A stretch of 34,517 nucleotides of DNA from Verrucomicrobiota bacterium (GTDB lineage: Bacteria > Verrucomicrobiota > Verrucomicrobiia > Limisphaerales > SIBE01). Positions 31,855 through 34,517 of this stretch are shown in pieces. Location: positions 1 to 34,517 of the forward strand of contig VHCZ01000040.1 of NCBI GenBank assembly GCA_016871535.1, read 5' to 3'. The number at the start of each line of letters is the position of its first letter. Within the stretch, counting starts at the first letter, position 1. A program made the position numbers and the translations under genes. The notes beneath the pieces were generated by a model, which was given only the letters and a program-made list of their open reading frames with translations, was not told where the DNA came from and did not search any database.

Positions 31855-34470
31855 GTGGCGCGCACTGCAAAAACCGAGACTCGCGAGCCGCAAGGCTTCA
31901 GCGACGTTGTCGGCCTTATCCTGCTGGCCTTCGCGGCGTTGCTGGGCATAGCGCTCTTCTCCTACGACCGCAATGATCTCGCGTTCTACACCAGCTCCCC
32001 CAATGAGTACAAGTACAACTGGGTCGGTTCGGTGGGCGCGTATCTGGCTTACGGAAGTTTCAGGGTGTTCGGCGCGGCGGCTTACCTGTTGCCCGTGCTG
32101 TTCCTGGGATTCGGATTGACCAGTTTCATCAACTTCCTGGCGTATCTTCGGCATCGCATCGTGTGGGCCGCGTTGTTGCTGGTCGCGTTCATGGGGGTGC
32201 TGGCGGTGCATTCGGAAGCGCTGGTCAAAACGCTCGATTTGAAAATCGTCCAGGACGCGGGCAGCGCCGGTGGGTTGATCGGTTGGGGGATGAACGAACT
32301 GATCTTTCGCCACTTCGGGACGGTCGGAGCGACGATTGTGTTTTCGACGCTTTATTTAATGAGCCTGCTTTACCTGACCAATCTGCAGCTTGGCGAGTGG
32401 TTGCGGGACCTTTGGGAACGGCGCGCCGCCGCGCTCGCCGCCGTCGATCCGTTTGGCGCCGAAGAAAAGGCGCTGGAGAAGCGCGTCCGCGAACTGCAAA
32501 AACAAGCCAGGAAGCTCGAAGAACAAGCCGGTCCTACCGGGCTGGGCGCCGATCTCCAGCCGGTTCCCGAACCTACAGTGCGCGATCTCAGCGTCCCGCA
32601 GCCGCAAGCCAAGGCGCGCAAAGCACCGCCGCCTGAACCCGAACGCATCGTCGAGCCTCCGCTGGAGGAAGGGGAGGTGATCACGGCCAAAGAAATCGCC
32701 GCCGCCACCGCCGCCGATATTCTGGGCAAGCCAGCCGCTCCCAAAAACCAAGATCCCGCCGCCAAAGATTCGCCCTCCGAACCTTCGCCCAAGCCCGCTC
32801 CGGAAGGGCCCGCTCCCAGCATCCGGGATTTATCCGGCGCCGCCGCCAGACCGAAGCCGAAGAAATCGAAGGCCATTGCCGTCGCTTCCGCGCCCATGAT
32901 CGGCAATTACCAGTTGCCGCCGATCAACCTGCTGAACGAGCCGGACATCACGATCAAGCCGACCGAGTCCAAAGAAGAACTCATGGCGAACGCGAAGCTC
33001 ATGCAGAACACGCTCGCGCAATTCGACATCGAAGTCTCGCTCGGCGACATCACCAAAGGCCCGACGATCACGCGTTACGAGTTGCACCCCGCGCCCGGCG
33101 TGCGCCTGGAGCGCATCACGGCCCTGAGCAACAACATCGCCGCCGCGCTCAAAGCCGAGCGCATTCACATCCTCGCGCCGGTGCCAGGCAAAAGCTCCGT
33201 CGGCGTCGAAGTGCCCAACGCGATCAAGACCAAAGTCATCATGCGCGACCTGCTGGAATCAGAGGAGTGGCAGAAGACCAAGGCGCGCGTGCCGCTGGCG
33301 CTGGGCAAAGACGTTTATGGCAATCCCATCGTCACGGACCTTTCGGAAATGCCGCATTTGCTGATCGCGGGCAGCACGGGCTCCGGCAAATCGGTTTGCA
33401 TCAACGCAATCATCGCGTCGCTCCTGTACCGCTTTTCGCCCGATCAACTCCGCTTCGTGATGATCGACCCGAAAGTGGTCGAGCTTCAGCAATACAACGC
33501 GCTCCCGCACCTGGTCGTGCCCGTCGTGACCGATCCCAAGAAAGTGATCCTGGCGCTGCGCTGGGTCGTGAACGAAATGGAAAAGCGCTACCAGATTTTC
33601 GCCCGCGTCGGTGTGCGCAACATCAAATCGTTCAACGAACGCCCCAAGAACAAACCCATCCCGCCGCCCGAACCCGAGCTGCCCTTGACCGTGCGCAAAG
33701 AAAAAGTCGAAGCGGGCGCGGAAGGTTTCGCCGTCGAAGTGGACGAGGAAATCGTGGTGCCGCGCGAAGAGGACATCGTGATTCCGGAGAAGCTCAGCTA
33801 CATCGTCGTGATCATCGACGAGCTGGCGGATTTGATGTTGGTCGCGCCGGCGGATGTCGAAATGGCCATCGCCCGCATCACGCAAATGGCGCGCGCGGCG
33901 GGCATTCATTGCATCGTGGCGACGCAACGGCCCAGCGTCGATGTGATCACCGGCGTGATCAAAGCGAACATCCCCGCGCGCATCGCATTTCAGGTCGCGG
34001 CCAAAGTGGACTCACGCACCATTCTCGACGCCATGGGCGCGGACAAACTTCTCGGCAAGGGGGACATGCTTTATTTGCCGCCCGGCTCGGCGAAGTTGAC
34101 GCGCGCCCAAGGCGCGCTCATCACCGATCACGAGATTCAGCAGATCGTCGATTTCATCGCCAAGCAAGGGAAGCCGAGCTACGAAGTGGAAATCCACGAG
34201 CAGCTTTCCAAACCGGTCAACAGCCTGGAGGAGAACGAAGGCTGCGACGAGGACGAGGATCTCATCCAGCAATGCATCGAAGTCATCCGCAGCGAGCAGA
34301 AGGCGAGCGTGTCACTTTTGCAGCGCCGGTTGCGGCTGGGTTACACGCGGGCCGCGCGGATCATGGACGAGTTGGAGAATCGCGGCATCGTCGGTCCCAG
34401 CAAAGGCGCCGAGCCGCGCGACATCCTCATCGACCTCGACGGCACGGGCGCGGACGGGCAGGGGCAGTGA
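31855..34470 (+). CDS. ftsK: DNA translocase FtsK/SpoIIIE
   Basis: From GTG 31855 the protein has 871 residues. Four or five membrane helices (about residues 15-190) form the septal anchor. A Pro-, Ala- and Glu-rich linker (about 200-350) joins it to the motor, which has the alpha-domain phrase FDIEVSLGDITKGPTITRYE, Walker A AGSTGSGKSVC at about 505-515 and Walker B YIVVIIDELADLM at about 650-662. An insert of about 55 residues rich in Pro and Glu lies ahead of Walker B, where other FtsK proteins also carry extra sequence. The C-terminal gamma domain (EDEDLIQQCIEVI, RRLRLGYTRAARIMDELE) is a winged helix that reads polar KOPS-type DNA sites. FtsK moves chromosome ends at the division septum and activates XerCD. 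GTG 31804 is an alternative start; neither has a clear ribosome site. Confidence 0.96.
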   Translation: MARTAKTETREPQGFSDVVGLILLAFAALLGIALFSYDRNDLAFYTSSPNEYKYNWVGSVGAYLAYGSFRVFGAAAYLLPVLFLGFGLTSFINFLAYLRHRIVWAALLLVAFMGVLAVHSEALVKTLDLKIVQDAGSAGGLIGWGMNELIFRHFGTVGATIVFSTLYLMSLLYLTNLQLGEWLRDLWERRAAALAAVDPFGAEEKALEKRVRELQKQARKLEEQAGPTGLGADLQPVPEPTVRDLSVPQPQAKARKAPPPEPERIVEPPLEEGEVITAKEIAAATAADILGKPAAPKNQDPAAKDSPSEPSPKPAPEGPAPSIRDLSGAAARPKPKKSKAIAVASAPMIGNYQLPPINLLNEPDITIKPTESKEELMANAKLMQNTLAQFDIEVSLGDITKGPTITRYELHPAPGVRLERITALSNNIAAALKAERIHILAPVPGKSSVGVEVPNAIKTKVIMRDLLESEEWQKTKARVPLALGKDVYGNPIVTDLSEMPHLLIAGSTGSGKSVCINAIIASLLYRFSPDQLRFVMIDPKVVELQQYNALPHLVVPVVTDPKKVILALRWVVNEMEKRYQIFARVGVRNIKSFNERPKNKPIPPPEPELPLTVRKEKVEAGAEGFAVEVDEEIVVPREEDIVIPEKLSYIVVIIDELADLMLVAPADVEMAIARITQMARAAGIHCIVATQRPSVDVITGVIKANIPARIAFQVAAKVDSRTILDAMGADKLLGKGDMLYLPPGSAKLTRAQGALITDHEIQQIVDFIAKQGKPSYEVEIHEQLSKPVNSLEENEGCDEDEDLIQQCIEVIRSEQKASVSLLQRRLRLGYTRAARIMDELENRGIVGPSKGAEPRDILIDLDGTGADGQGQ

Positions 34471-34479
34471 TCGAGTCAG

Positions 34480-34517
34480 GGAGTGCTGGAGTGCCGGAGT
34501 GTCGGGGTATCGGAGTA
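34480..34517 (+). repeat. 8-bp tandem repeat (GGAGTGYY), cut by the window end
   Basis: Five units follow ftsK directly: GGAGTGCT, GGAGTGCC, GGAGTGTC, GGGGTATC and the start of a fifth. Its full length lies outside the window. Confidence 0.75.

Overview
The window is high-GC bacterial DNA that most likely comes from a Verrucomicrobiota genome of the Pedosphaera/Limisphaerales type (inference). The signs are two H-X9-DG pseudopilins (one with the prepilin leader core [19 protein letters not shown]), two large FG-GAP/VCBS plus ASPIC-UnbV proteins, and very many short hairpin-forming repeats between genes. No rRNA and no complete transposase gene is present. It reads as a chromosomal contig; both ends cut into larger context (a pseudopilin at the left edge, a repeat tract at the right).

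Layout. 1-6050: a partial pseudopilin, a TPR protein framed by inverted copies of a composite repeat, a CRTAC1-type lipoprotein, a HEAT-repeat lipoprotein and a second pseudopilin broken by a small deletion. 6051-6722: a non-coding stretch with a structured small RNA on the minus strand and 48-bp direct repeats. 6723-11410: a NarL-type response regulator, glutamine-dependent NAD+ synthase and a D-lactate-dehydrogenase-like enzyme, followed by a serine-hydrolase gene that has lost its middle. 11588-16908: a second FG-GAP/ASPIC protein and ComEC on the opposite strand.

17158-20489 is an accessory island. It holds a small secreted protein with an RHS-core remnant and a C-terminal domain that I align to the ADP-ribosyl cyclase/CD38 family, with all four catalytic positions kept. 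A 96-aa probable immunity protein lies 9 nt behind it. Then come an XRE-like/ImmA-IrrE pair with overlapping stop and start codons, and a DUF3883-type nuclease-like gene whose 5' end runs into a repeat.

20584-26340 returns to housekeeping genes: a secreted protein of unknown function, pdxJ and acpS, then a minus-strand operon of ECF sigma factor, small membrane protein (possible anti-sigma factor) and bactofilin-like/RDD membrane protein. 26341-27358 carries a second copy of the structured RNA, tRNA-Asp(GTC) and a 72-aa acidic protein. 27365-34517 has a metallophosphoesterase, a frameshifted FadL-type porin, a YihY/BrkB membrane protein and FtsK.

Two items stand out. First, the two 71-nt RNA copies (6067-6137 minus, 26625-26695 plus) differ at eight positions: two compensatory base-pair swaps, two A-U/G-U exchanges, one bulge and one loop change. 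Both keep an unpaired CACCTCCTT identical to the bacterial 16S anti-Shine-Dalgarno tail. Second, the CD38-like effector and immunity pair. Three genes also look damaged (a pseudopilin, a serine hydrolase and FadL), so either gene decay or assembly error is common in this contig.
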